This document shows, one piece after another, positions 21,501 to 35,591 of a DNA stretch of 64,000 nucleotides. How positions within the stretch are numbered: the stretch's first letter is position 1; each line of letters opens with the position of its first letter. The stretch lies in NCBI GenBank assembly GCA_012934845.2, contig WNNJ02001838.1:1-64000 (forward strand), given 5' to 3'. Made by a program: the position numbers and the translations under genes. The notes under the pieces are model-generated. The model made no database searches, had not been told where the DNA came from, and worked only from the letters and a program-made list of their open reading frames with translations. Source of the DNA: Pomphorhynchus laevis (lineage: Eukaryota; Acanthocephala; Palaeacanthocephala; Echinorhynchida; Pomphorhynchidae).

Positions 21501-22390
21501 ACGGTTGCATGGGGGAGCTGTACGTAGGTAAAATTGGATATGAGTAGGTAGAGTTTTAGAAGATAAAACATTGTGATCAGAAAGATAAGAGGATGCAAGC
21601 ACGAAACTGTTTTAAAGGAAAAATTATAATCATGTCAAATACGAAAAATAAAAATAATTATATCAAATAAATATATATACTGTATATATACTGACGTAGT
21701 GATATACTATCGTCAGTATATATACTGACGATAGTGATAAACATACATTCGCAAAATAGAAAAAGATCATTAAAACATTTTGGCTTGAAGTTTTAGTAGA
21801 ATTCAAATGACGAAAGACAAAAAGGAAAGCAGGTTACACATTAGATGAGAGATGATAGGAAATTACTTGCTCGAGAACAATGTGTTTAAGAAGCTTGTGA
21901 ATGTTTGGGATATTGAACGGTATTAATCAGTAATAATCGGTCAATATACGACTTTTACAGAATTTGGATGATTGCAAATGTTCAGGCAGTTGAAAATATA
22001 CAATTTTTATCGAATACGTCGTATATTATTTGTCAATTCATAATTGATCTTTATTTTTAATTTCAATTTTAATTAGTATAAATGATATAAAATCTTATAT
22101 AATTATTTATTGTTTATAATTATTTATCTATATTTTTAATTTATATATGGTATAAAATACGTTGACTCATTTATCTGATCTGACGATTAAAAAATATTAA
22201 ATTTTTTATTAAAAATAAAAAAAATATTAAATTCTTTATTTATTTATTCTTCATTCAATTCTTTATTATCAGTCTTCTATCCGGATATTGAAATCAGTTT
22301 TTACCATCTGACATCAACGCAAAATTTAACATCAACATTTTTGACATCTAAAAAATCTAATTTATTATTGTAATAGAATAAGATACACTA
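18581..22390. other. Gene-poor AT-rich stretch
   Basis: No convincing coding region. Small structures: a 12-bp inverted repeat at 19431-19455 (TATACTTAAACA), an imperfect 17-bp inverted pair CCAAACACTCTTCAAAC / GTTTGAAAAGTGTTTGG near 20999-21050, and a perfect 30-bp palindrome at 21706-21735. 20690-21260 has higher G+C and weak LINE-like fragments (LERKFKEIDRVRW) that I cannot assign. Confidence 0.5.
21706..21735. repeat. Perfect 30-bp palindrome
   Basis: ACTATCGTCAGTATA followed by its exact reverse complement. It lies in AT-rich DNA with a partial extra TATACTGACG copy just upstream, so it may be the end-to-end join of two short repeats. Confidence 0.85.
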
Positions 22391-22394
22391 CATA

Positions 22395-22700
22395 AGAGGA
22401 AAGTTTCCTCATAAGAGGAAACTTTTCATTAGCATGCATTTGGCCTCGCTGCTGTGTTGGGTCGAGGAATAGGAGCCGAAACCTGATAACATAGCTGTTT
22501 CTCCTGATGACCTCTAATCCTTATTCTGATACATCGTCTGTTATTTATTAGTTAATTCACAGAAATTGACTTTTATTTTAAATTTCAATTTTTTATTTTA
22601 ACTTGATTTAAATTATAAAAAATCTCATAAAATCATTTATTATTTATCTTTATTTTTAAATAGTATAAAATAGGTAGACTCAGTTATCTGATCTGATTTA
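22395..22700 (+). repeat. Family E structured repeat, copy 4
   Basis: The best-kept copy: GCTGTGTTGGGTC, GAGGAATAGGAGCCGAAACC, TGATAACATAGC, TTTCTC, CTGATGACCTC. Helices: GGT/ACC plus CTGTGTT/AACATAG, and GAGGAA/TTTCTC. It is followed by the shared tail TTATTTATTAGTTAATTCA. Confidence 0.7.
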
Positions 22701-22790
22701 TCTGCTAATATAAATTAGCAGTTAATGCTGATTTTTTGAATATAAATTAAAACAATAGGTAGTGCTTATCTAATCGCTCTGTAAGAGAGG

Positions 22791-23070
22791 AGTGATCGTC
22801 AGTGATTCTGAGGGTATGGCTGTGGATTATATATTTCTAGATTTCAGCAATGCTTTTGATAGTATACGTCGTTCTTATCTTTTAGAAGTGCTCAAAAATT
22901 ATGGCATTAATCCAATTTTAGTGAATTGGATTAAATAGTTTTTGTCGCATCGATCATATTGTCCGGGTAGGATATATAATGCCATTATCTCGTGACGTCA
23001 AATCTGGTGTGGCTTAAGGTTCTGTTCTTGGACCTCTTCTGTTCAATATTTATCTAAACAGTCATTTTTA
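22791..23070 (+). pseudogene. CR1-like LINE RT fragment
   Basis: The translation with stops gives VDYIFLDFSNAFDSIRRSYLLEVLKNYG (motif A), INPILVNWIK, FLSHRSYC, then a decayed motif B region ending SSVQYLSK. It contains at least two stops. It is probably related to the 24.9-27.4 kb element. Confidence 0.75.
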
Positions 23071-23860
23071 TTGAATCATTTTTATAAGCAATTTGATATG
23101 ATAATTAATATATTTGACTTATCTTTAATCCAACACAGCAACGGGACAAATACATGTCAATAATATACTTTTTACTATAATATGTAAAACAATTTTAAAA
23201 ATAATTATAAAAATAACTTTTGTAGCATAGTATTTTTATGAACCGATTAATATGATACCATTTATTGAAATAGAAATTAGATGCAATCAGGAGGAACTAC
23301 ATGCTATCAGGTTTTGTTCCTTATTTCCAAGTCCAACATAGCTGCAGAGCCAAATACATGCTTGATGTATTCCTACCATTGTGTTTGATATTTTGTTTTG
23401 ATGCCACAGTAACTATCGAAATTTTCTTATTAGAAAAGAACCAGTTTCAAAGTCAAGGTTTGAAAATAGAAATGGGTTGTAATTATTTCTGATTTTTAAT
23501 ATCAAAATGTTGTGTCCTAGTCGAAATTATTTGGACAAATTATTTGGCCACAGCGATTAGGGCAAATAATTTGCTCTCTGTTAGTAATTTCGTCTCTGAT
23601 CGCTGTCCTATTGCTAAAGCAATACGTACCAAGCATACAGCAAAACTCCTATCATGTTTCCCTCCAGCAATTAATTCACTAAGTCAATAGTGAAAGTATC
23701 ACTAATAGAAACTTCATTCAAACTTAATTGAAAGATATAATCAAGAAGTCTAATAACAACGTACAATGCCTTTTAGATTGTGATTTAAATAACTAATTGT
23801 GAGAGACTTTTTAATTTAAGAATAATAAATGTGATTACCCGGTCAATTAGTGTTAACTGA
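23071..23860. other. No clear gene
   Basis: AT-rich. Frames near 23560-23690 (FVSDRCPIAKAIRTKHTAKLL) look faintly like a LINE C-terminus but are too short to call. Confidence 0.4.
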
Positions 23861-23867
23861 CCGAGAA

Positions 23868-23990
23868 TGACTTGGATGAAAGAAATCAACCGCTTAATTA
23901 ACGCAACCATTTACCCTGTCACCAATTGTCTGGATAAACGGTTGCGTTTATTAAGCGGTTGCGTTCCTACATTCAAGTCATTATCCAAGC
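23868..23990. repeat. Foldback element with about 45-bp arms
   Basis: AATGACTTGGATGAA...AACCGCTTAATTAACGCAACC on the left is mirrored by GGTTGCGTTTATTAAGCGGTT...TTCAAGTCATT on the right, with a few mismatches and about 28 bp between. It could be a foldback or MITE-like remnant. Confidence 0.75.
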
Positions 23991-23994
23991 TTTT

Positions 23995-24946
23995 GCGATA
24001 TATATTCACATCAAATATGCAGCTTTTCCAACTCAACAATCTTGAGCAATTAACTTCTTAACTTCTAGAGTAAGTATGGAATATAATAGATGAACACTAT
24101 ACATATTATTTTCAAATATAGATTTTTGATCCATTTATAGGTTAAATCACTTACTCGGATAATTATTTTACATTAAACGAATGACGTTAAAAGAATTAAA
24201 TTTGATAGTATTTATTATAGTCAGTTGTAAAAACTAAATACAAGTTTGTGAGCTTAGATATAATATTATTATATGAAAATATAGCGCGTAGTCGAATCTA
24301 ATAAAAAATAAGTGTGCTGGTATGAATAATACTGAACAAAAACATGTGTTGAAAATAAAACATGTTTATACGATTTTTTGGCCGATCTTCAATTGCTGAT
24401 TTTAAACGCCAAATAAAATTTCTTTCATAATGCCCACGTCTCGAGATAATTGAATCTTGGTGTTTTTAAACTGTTCAATGCTTAACATCATAGTATTCAT
24501 CTATTATACACGACGGATCAAAGGAAATATTTGGTGTTCATATTCTTTTAAACTTTCATTTGAGCTACTACAATTGGAATCTTGAGTTCCAAAGGATGAT
24601 TAAATGATTTGAAATGTGTAATTTTTGGTTCCTTGTGCAGTCACCCCGCATGTTCAATTAACCATTCATATAATCAACATAAATCCAACCATAGTTTCGA
24701 ATTTGACAATAAATATTATCATTTTTTTCGTATTATTTTGATACCGTGTTGCCTACCATTGCCTGGAGTACTAGTTACAAATTTTATTAATTTAATTCAT
24801 AAATGAAGAGTATTTTATTTTGCCACAGTGCCTTTTGCCTTGGTCTACATAAAACAACTTTACAAATTAAAATATCATCAAAAATAAAACAAATATTTGA
24901 AATTATATTTGAATTATAAATGATCATTTGAATATTCAAATGGTCA
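23995..24946. other. No gene seen
   Basis: AT-rich spacer between the foldback element and the CR1-like LINE. Short open frames here have no recognisable features. Confidence 0.5.
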
Positions 24947-25897
24947 ATGACTATTGAATCTTCCATAGTTGTCGATGTCATCAAGACTATTTCTGGGTGG
25001 ATTAGTTTAATAAAAGACGTGCAGTATGAATCGGCAGCATTCGTTGTAGTGTATACAAACAAATATTCAAGTTGTAGTTCTTCCATTCTTGATATTTGCC
25101 TATCGGCAAACAGTCAATTAATCAGTAGTATCCAATATGATTCTCCTGTTGGTTTGTCTGATCACTGTGTAGTTAAAGTTTTGCTAAATATACAAATGAG
25201 GGTGTTTCATCATGCTCGGTACAAACGTCAGATTAATGTCTTTCGGGCGAACTATGATGTTATTACATCAAAGCTGCATAGAGTAAGTTGGCCTGATCCG
25301 GCTGTTGTCGGAGTTGACGAGGCCTGGGATCATTTTCGCGTGACGCTTTATTCTCTAATGGTAAAATTCTCACCTTTGAAGTCTAAGACTAGTCGGGAAA
25401 GCGCTCGTTGGTTTGATACTGAGCTGGCTACTGCGATGAAGGCTCGTGACTTCAGTTTCAAATTCTTTAAAGGTGAGTTTTGTGAATATGGTGTTTATAA
25501 GCAGGCGAGAAATTTCTTCAATTCTTTAAAACGACATAAGCGCTATTTATTTGAAAATGGTCTAGCTCATAGTTGTAGACATGATCCCAAAGCTCTCTTT
25601 CTATACGTGAATAGTAGTAGGAACGCTAATAAAACAATTGGCCAATATTTTCATAGCGTTATTGAAGACGACCTTGCTGAGATGTTCTCAAGGTACTTTT
25701 ATTTGGACGGAGATACTACAAACAAGTATTGTGAACCTATCCAGAACAGTAAGACGATAAGAGGTGCTAGTGTTTCATATCCTAGTTTAGACATAGCTAA
25801 TTTGATAACTCATGAGAAAGTCTTAGCTGAACTGCATCGTCTTAAAGAGACAAACTCCAAAGGTGTTGATTTGTTACCTTCGATATATCTTCGTTGA
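24947..25897 (+). pseudogene. CR1-like endonuclease tail and linker
   Basis: 316-residue open frame. Residues about 45-80 read SILDICLSANSQLISSIQYDSPVGLSDHCVV: the final AP-endonuclease motif with catalytic SDH. The linker follows (ARWFDTELATAMKARD, FFNSLKRHKRYLF), then THEKVLAELHRLKETNSKGVDLLP, the S-K-G-x-D entry to RT, where the frame stops. The start codon is not a true start, because the domain begins upstream. Confidence 0.85.
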
Positions 25898-26520
25898 ATA
25901 GCAGACTCAATATATACACCACTTTGTAACATATTTCGACAATCTATTATTGATACGACGCTTCCAAAAGAGTGGAAACAATCGATCATTCACCCCATCT
26001 TCAAAAAGAGTGATAGATCTTCAGTAGACAATTACAGACCAGTAAGTATTACTTGCTTATGCTGTAGAATGTTAGAGCGAATTAATATGGTTATATGGTC
26101 AAGTTTTAGTGAGAATAATGTAATAGCTATTGAGCAACATGGTTTCTGTAAGGGTTATTCGACAGTTACTAATCTACTCGCAGCCCATCTTGATTGGTCA
26201 GCTAATAAAGCCGTATCCATTGCTACTGACATCATATTCTTCGATTTCTCTAAGGCATTTGACAGAGTAGACCATAGATTCCTCCTAAATAAACTAGAGA
26301 AAAGTGGCATTACATTTTTGCTTGTTAGATGGATTGAATCGTTTTTAAGCAATCGTAGTTATTGTGTGTATGTAGATAATTTTTACTCTTCTTCGCGATC
26401 ATGTAATATAGGGGTGCCTCAAGGTTCAGTATTGGGTCCATTGTTATTTAGTGTCTACATCAACGATCTTCGGAATTTATTGATTCTCGGATGCTTTTAT
26501 ATGCAGACGATTTGAAAATC
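25895..26520 (+). pseudogene. CR1-like RT core
   Basis: Frames joined across one stop at 25897 give LPKEWKQSIIHPIFKKSDRSS...NYRPVSITCLCCRMLERI, EQHGFCKGYSTVTNL, TDIIFFDFSKAFDRVDH (motif A), IGVPQGSVLGPLLFSVYINDL (motif B), and LLYADDLKI with a frameshift in the catalytic box near 26500. All catalytic residues can be traced. Confidence 0.85.
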
Positions 26521-27355
26521 TGACGGGTAGTTCGTTCACCCAATGATATGGTTAAACTGCAACGGGATATCGATGAAGTCGACAATTGGGCTCTGCTTAA
26601 TAGGTTGATTGTAAATATATCAAAATGCAAACATTTACATGTTTTGTGGCGGAAATGCTCAATCTTCAGCTAATTATAGCTTTCAAAGCAGTGATATAGA
26701 ACGAGTGAACAAATATAAGGACTTGGGAGTGTGGATAAACAGTGATTTGAGTACCGTCACACATACTGAACATGCTTGTTCAAATGCGTTGGGGATAATC
26801 GGTCAACTTCGACACACTTTCATTGCACTCAATTAATTTGCCCTACGTCCGCTAATCTTTGCTCATGTGTTGAGCAGTCTTCTATATGCTGCGCCGTGTG
26901 TGTATCCCCAAAATTCAAAAGAACATATTAGTTCAGAGAGGGTACTTCATAGAGCTACCAAGCTAGCACCGCAACTGAAATTTTTGTCGTACCCTGATCG
27001 ATTAAAAGCACTTAGACTTGAGACTGTCACTTGGACCTGCCGGTACATCGATATGAGTTTGGTTTGGCAAATTCTTAATGAATCGGATCATCCACTTCGA
27101 GATTGTCTTCATTTGCGCTCATCCAATATCATCCGGAACCATGGTTTAACCCTGCGACGTAAAAGGATAATAAAATTACGAGCTGTCCAATTTGATCGGC
27201 GAGTTGTATCTCTGTGGAATAGGCTTAGAGTGTCAACAGTGTGCAGTAGCAATATCAACGAATTCAAAAAGAAATTACGGATGGAGGATGCCATGGGGAA
27301 ACTGCTTTTCCGCATTTGTGATACTTTTATTATATTTTCTTTTTTTCTGCAGTGA
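26521..27355 (+). pseudogene. CR1-like RT thumb and C-terminal tail
   Basis: Shows KLQRDIDEVDNWALLNRLIVNISKC, YKDLGVWINSDLS, a stop at about 26836, then LLYAAPCVYPQNS, RATKLAPQLKFLSYPDRLKAL and FDRRVVSLWNRL. This is the standard tail of CR1/jockey-type elements. Confidence 0.8.
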
Positions 27356-27432
27356 ATCAGCCAATTAAGCCATGCTTTTATGTGCTGTTGAAACATTAAT
27401 AATAAATATCGATACATATATGTAGAGGTATG

Positions 27433-27483
27433 ACAATGTAGTGGTATGCTAATGTAGTGGCATGCCAATGTAGTGGCATGCCG
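27433..27483. repeat. Minisatellite, about three 17-bp units
   Basis: Units of AATGTAGTGGCATGCC, the last two nearly identical, just after the LINE end. Confidence 0.8.
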
Positions 27484-27559
27484 TATCTAAATGCGTTCGA
27501 AGTGGAATCGTATCAGAATATGTAACGTTTCCAAATGTGACGATAAAAAAGTGGAACGT

Positions 27560-28346
27560 TAGCTAAGGCCGATACATTCGTGGAAAAGCTTTTCACCGGT
27601 GCGCATACAACCTTCTTTACGTAGCTTCACATACAACGATCTTGTTGGGCAAAGTTGGCAGCACTCAGATATACGCAGGACGTTTGAATTGATAATTGTA
27701 AAAAAAGATTTATTTTTAAGTGGCAAATGCATGCCGGCGTGCGTCGACAATGTCGAAGGCGGAAGAGAGGTCGAGGGAGATGAGAACACTTTACTGAGCC
27801 TTGTCACGAGAGATGATTAGGTCGTTGTAAACTTTCATGCATTTGATTTTTGTGGAGTGATTATATCGGAAAGCGGATTGAAAAGGAGGGTACAGATTGG
27901 ATTAAGATAGATAAACGTTGATCTGTATTAAAATAAGACGCTCTAAGAGCTTGGAAACAGTAGGGAGGAGTGAAATGGGCGATAACTAGAAGGGAGTGAG
28001 GGGTCAAGCCATTGTTTCTCAAGGAGGGGACGAACAATGACGGATTTTTAGAGTGAAGTATATATACGACGATGGACGAGTTGAACAAGGTAGTGAGAAA
28101 AGGGGATATCAATGAGCATATGGATTTAAGGACGTGGGTAGGTAGGGGATCGGAATGTGAGGTTATGTTGGGTAAAGACTTGATGACAGATAATTGTAGC
28201 ATTGAAAATATCATTATTTGATAAAAACGCAATGTACCATCGAAGAACATTTTGCCCAAGTCACGAGTAAAAACAGTAGTAATCGTAATTATATTTGAAA
28301 TTATCTTTGTATTTTTATTTTCAAAAAATGGGGAAAATGACCACAA
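27560..28346 (-). pseudogene. Rex1/CR1-like LINE RT fragment
   Basis: Minus strand: SDPLPTHVLKSICSLISPFLTTLFNSS, then the connector with GLTPHSLL, then after a stop VLISLDLSSAFDIVDARRH (motif A). It is truncated before motif B. The DPLPTHLLK-type opening is shared by CR1, Rex and L2-like LINEs. Confidence 0.75.
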
Positions 28347-28479
28347 GGAAGTAAATATAATGTCCTGGTAAAAAATGCAAACGAATTATAACGCCTTTAC
28401 AAATATAATTGATCTTTACCACATAGCAGTCCTCATTTTCGAAATTCAATCACTATAGACTCTTCAACATTAATAACCA

Positions 28480-30560
28480 TCTTGTTTTGATCACAAAGAG
28501 AATCTAACGTCAATAATGATTGAGGAGATGGAATGGATAATCTCGAATAGGGTATTCAAGTCATCTAAATAAAGAACCGTTGTTATTTCTGGCGATATAA
28601 TTCGAAGTGTATCAGGTAAGTCTGGCAAGAAGTAGAAAAATAAGGCGCTAAGTAGATCGTCATGCATGCCACTATGACTAACTTTTAGAAAACTAATCGT
28701 TAAAGACTCTCAAGGTCTGAAGATTGAGAATATTGTCGATTAGATGATGAATTTGACCTAAGAGGTTTGCTTTATAGCAAAATTTAGATATTAGTAATTT
28801 ACGATAAACTAAATCAAAGATTTTAATAAAATCAATGAATATTGCGAAGATGCAAGATCTTTTTTAAAGACTAAAGTAATTTGGTCACGGATTAATTCAC
28901 TAACATTAGAAGTAGATTTGTTTGGTCTAAAGCCCGACTGCTAATCGGGAAGGTAAGTATGACGTTAACGGTATAATCGATATGACACAAGAAATGTAAG
29001 AACCTTTTATGAATAATTGAGAAACATCTCGAACTTTGAGCTATTCTCGAATTGCGAACTATTTATCATTTTCAAAAGTTTTCGTCTAAGACTAGCCGCA
29101 AGCGTGCAATATCTGCACATTGATATATAATATTGTTTGACTTACACATTATAACAAAGTTACTCGTTTAATAAGCATATTAAGAACGGTCAGGGGAACT
29201 AAGCATAGTTGGTCAATCCATTATGCATGATATGGGCTTGTGTTTCCTAGTTAATTAATATTCACTACCTAGTTTTACATTATGCACTTGATACCTATAT
29301 TTTCACTCGAAAATATAATATTAATACAACCTCGTTCCTTGGAAACCTTTAAAGGCCATTTCTCTCTAGGGACTTAAAGCTCTATTTTCAAAGTTCTAAA
29401 ATCATCAACGAGTTGTGCGAGTTTACTTGATATGGGTAACGTATATTTGGCGATGAAATTTCAACTGCAACCACGAAGTTTAGACTAGAGGTGTGTTTTC
29501 TATCTGTAAAGATATTTCGTGAATTATGTTTGCAGATGAAGGCGCCGGATTAAAGTAACATCCATCTTTGAAGTGATGTTGTTGTGTAAATATACTGTAT
29601 TTGTTAGAGTTTTGAATGACCAGTCGATAAATATCGATTTGACTGCAAGGAGATTACTGTCTAGAACGACTTTATGAGCGAAATGTGGCTGGAATGGCAT
29701 AAAGATAGGAAACCTTAGTGATAACTTGTCAGTGAAATAGGTTGCAGTGAGCACTAAAATATCAAAATTACTGAGTAAAGCACGAAGATCATCAATGTGC
29801 AGAGAGCTAAGTTCTTATATATTTAAAAGAAAGTATACGAAGTCTACATACAAAAATTTGTGGTGCTTTTAGAGTTGCTCCGTTTATTGTTATATGGTTA
29901 AAACAAACTTTGCGATATTTGTTTGAGTCATATAGTACATTGTTGTTCGGAAAGTTTTGAACACAATTCATCGCAGTTGAAAAAGGTACTATAGTCATTT
30001 ATTTTTCTGATCTTCGCTTATTTGACATGTTTGGCGTTTTTATAAGGTCGATCTATTACTATTTTATGGTTTAAAATGCGAAATAACTTTTGCGGTGCCG
30101 CTGCTTGCTTATCTGCGAGTTCTTTGAGAAACGAGCGATAAATTTCGCGTTTAGCGTAACATCTATCGACGTTGATAAAATGTTCGAACACCTTTCAGAT
30201 AGTTTTAATCGTGGTGAACTGTGGAGAACTAAATCATGATGGATACGGTTGGTAATTACCACTGACCACTATTGAATGTCATTTTATTTTGCTAGAAGAC
30301 ATCGTATTTGGAGGCTTACATATGATTGGACACTGCATCCAATCTCTCTAAAGATCTCACATACTACGACTTTATCCTTCGATGTAACTGGGAGATTCGT
30401 CATGATCACTGTTGCGACACGCTTACTTTCTCTGTCAATGTTGCGCGCGATAAAGGTGAGTCTTTTTCTCCACATGATCTGGTCGCTGCCAGGATACTTT
30501 GAGAAATTGCGATATGTAATTTCGTACCAACAACATCCACCCTAGAGGAGATATCCTTAT
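28480..30560 (-). mobile_element. Old LINE relic: ORF1, endonuclease and RT on the minus strand
   Basis: On the minus strand, ORF1-like sequence comes first (30560-30071: TVIMTNLPVTSKDKVVVCEIFREIG, then FRIFSKELADKQ-like tail). An AP-endonuclease relic follows (29998-29450: DDLRALLSNFDILVLTATYFTDK). The RT relic is last (about 28960-28500: SGFRPNKSTSNVSELIRDQI, LLSALFFYFLPDLPDTL, TVLYLDDLNTLF, where YLDD replaces YADD). Stops are frequent. Confidence 0.65.
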
Positions 30561-30599
30561 TTTTTGTAGTAGAGCAAGTACCTAATACAACGACATTCG

Positions 30600-31229
30600 A
30601 TGGAACCTTCGTTTTAACGCCGACATCTCTATTTTGAGCTAATCTATATTCTCTTAATGTTTATTAATCTCAGTGAAACACAAGATCTACAATGGAGTTA
30701 TCTTAGAAAGAGCTCACTAAGTTGTTCACTTCACATCTTTGTGCGATGGGTTCGTCTTATACGAAACTTAGAATCATATTCATTGCGGATATTATCGTCA
30801 TAATTAAGTTATAGAAGGAGGATTTTTCCACCTTATTGTTTAATTACTGATAATATGTATTTATCTTCCCGATATTGAGATTCATAGCACTACACGAATT
30901 AATTAGATCTCTAAATAAGCATAATATGCCTCATGAGGTACACTTCGAACACGATTTGACTGATTTCACGCATTTACATGTTTTATAAATTGCATTTTGC
31001 CCATTGCAAGCACATCAGCAATGGTTGCCTGTAGAATTACTTTATTAATTGATTAATTTATTAATTGTATTAATTTATTAACCGGTAATACAGTTGTACC
31101 TCTGTCAGTAAGCATTTTTTATCGTGCCCATTAACGATCGTTAAAATTATTCTGTTTTATAAAATAATCGTTATCTCAATTGGATATAAATAATTTAATT
31201 TTCGAATATTCACCTTGTCTTACTAACAA
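30600..31229. other. Spacer upstream of ARF6
   Basis: No gene was seen in the AT-rich DNA before the GTPase gene. It may include the ARF6 promoter and an untranslated 5' exon, neither of which I can define. Confidence 0.4.
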
Positions 31230-31373
31230 ATGCTTTTTATTAATTTACTGCTTATTAATACAATTGAACACGATTTTATTAAAGAAAATAATTTGCTTAG
31301 ATCGTATTATTGCATATTAATCGTTTTTGTGATTTTTGGATTGCTTATTTTATGTAGTCATTTTACGTGTTCA

Positions 31374-33893
<2,520 letters not shown>

Positions 33894-34255
33894 ACTGTTA
33901 CAAAAGCTGCCGCTTACTTTGAGAATGCCAACTTTGTCATTTATTGATCTCCTTTTTATCGCTTTTTAGAAAAATCCTTTGTTCTGAAATGATGTAATTT
34001 TAATTTTGTAGAAAAATTCTTATCTTTTGCACAAAAATTCAGAATTTTTTATTTCCATCAAACCAAACATCAAATTAAATTTAACATTTATTCTAATTTT
34101 GATAAATAACGAGTATAATGAAGTAATCTAATTTTGATAAATTAGATTACGAGTCTTCGACTAGGTCTAGCAGTCTGTGCGCATCACTACTTCTGTGATG
34201 TACAGTTTGACAAATTTGGTAAACACGGTTCAGACTGTCACAGATCAATAGTACG
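33894..34255. other. ARF6 3' flank
   Basis: Probable 3' UTR and spacer. There is no ideal AATAAA shortly after the stop; GATAAATAACG near 34100 is the nearest. Sequence from 34150 onward is more G+C-rich and begins the next element. Confidence 0.4.
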
Positions 34256-34640
34256 GCACTTTCGTCACAACCAGGTCAACGGAATCACCAGGGCATCCTT
34301 AACATCAGTCGGTTTCCCTTGGACCCTCGAACCCTTCAGGTTGTTACGCATCGACGGAAGGGGACTTGACGATGCGACCTTGGGAGTGAGGACGACTACT
34401 TGTTTGGGATCACAGTGCGTCAACTCCTTAGCTGCTTCCCACGTAGCACGCTCCGCTATGGGACAGGGAATATTGGCTTCAGATGCAGAGTCACGAAAAC
34501 GGCATACATATACGTGCCTGGATTCAGCGTACACGAAGTTCGTAGCTGTCGCCATCAATACGTTAAGCAGTCTCGGCAGGGATACAACCAATTTCCTGAC
34601 CTTAGCCAAAAAGCGATTAAACATCATCTGCAATGACTGA
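34256..34640 (+). pseudogene. RLE-type LINE C-terminal endonuclease fragment
   Basis: Plus-strand frames give SLGPSNPSGCYASTEGDL...GRLLVWD, then LGSQCVNSLAASHVARSAM...YTKFVAVAINTLSSLGRDTTNFLTLAKKRLN. The second part aligns with the C-terminus at 3366-3109 (TLAKSHITRA...KFFQDLGKRLG). The PD of the endonuclease is lost (EGDL). An overlapping open frame on the minus strand is a shadow. Confidence 0.7.
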
Positions 34641-35591
34641 CGAGCAAATTCCTTTTTATTTCATCGCATAAGCGCGGTGATTCATAGTTGAAACTGCATG
34701 TATCCAAGAAACTCTATCCGGGAACAGTCCAGTTCTATCTGGATGAGTAGCATGAAATAATAGTTCACTTGTCCTACTATATTTGTACATTGCTTTGTTT
34801 TATAATCTAATCAAATGTGTGTTCATCGACATAAATCTAATCAAATATTTAGAGTATTTAATCAAATGTTTGATATATTTGTATTTATTAAACAAATTCT
34901 ATTTATGATTTATTATATTTACTTTCAATATAATAAATAATACTTTTAAATTAAATATTACTTATATTTTTAATATAAATATAAATTTTTTATTCTATCA
35001 ATTCAAAATATATTTTTAAAGCAAATTGCCCAACTTTGTGGTTATCTAACGATTTTGACGGTGAACTTGCTGAGATGTCTTATCACAAATAGATTGCTAA
35101 TATAAATTATGTATTTCGCTACATATTTGCCAATTATGATTGAAAAACGTCTGTTCTCGTTTATATGCTTAAGCTGTCCGTGTTCCGCAAATTCGATTTT
35201 GTATCTTTAATTTCCGTTATGTGAACAAGGCCAAGTAGATTCTGATTGGAAATATATCTGAATTTTTATTTAAACTACATATTTTGTATAAAAGAGATGC
35301 AGTTATCTTTTTCAAAAACGTTACAAATTGTAAATCATTAGCTTATCGGATATATCACTAATTTTAGTTATGAAATAAAGTCTAATTAAATAAATAAAAA
35401 TCATATAATCAAAATTTAAAAAAATATTTAATTTACTTGATTTTGTAATATTTTAATTATACTGAAATTTAAAAGTAGTATGTAGGATTTTTAAGAGCCT
35501 CATTGCCAGTGTTTGCTAAAATTCGAATAAATTTGAAATTAATGTAATAAAAATATAAAATATTTTTGGCAGTAAAACGAATCATAGTTCG
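34641..35591. other. AT-rich spacer, no gene seen
   Basis: Simple A+T-rich DNA with no recognisable coding frame or repeat. Confidence 0.5.

Larger units (their letters stand above)
24947..27355 (+). mobile_element. CR1/jockey-like LINE, endonuclease end through RT C-terminus, decayed
   Basis: Consecutive plus-strand frames cover the last endonuclease motif, the linker, RT and the C-terminal tail, with a few stops and frameshifts. The 5' half (gag and most of the endonuclease) is missing. Confidence 0.85.

Noticed and set aside
27109-27468. 119-residue minus-strand frame
   Set aside because: It overlaps, antisense, the clear CR1-like RT tail on the plus strand.
34265-34633. 122-residue minus-strand open frame
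   Set aside because: The plus strand here matches the C-terminus of an RLE-type LINE, so the minus frame is a shadow.
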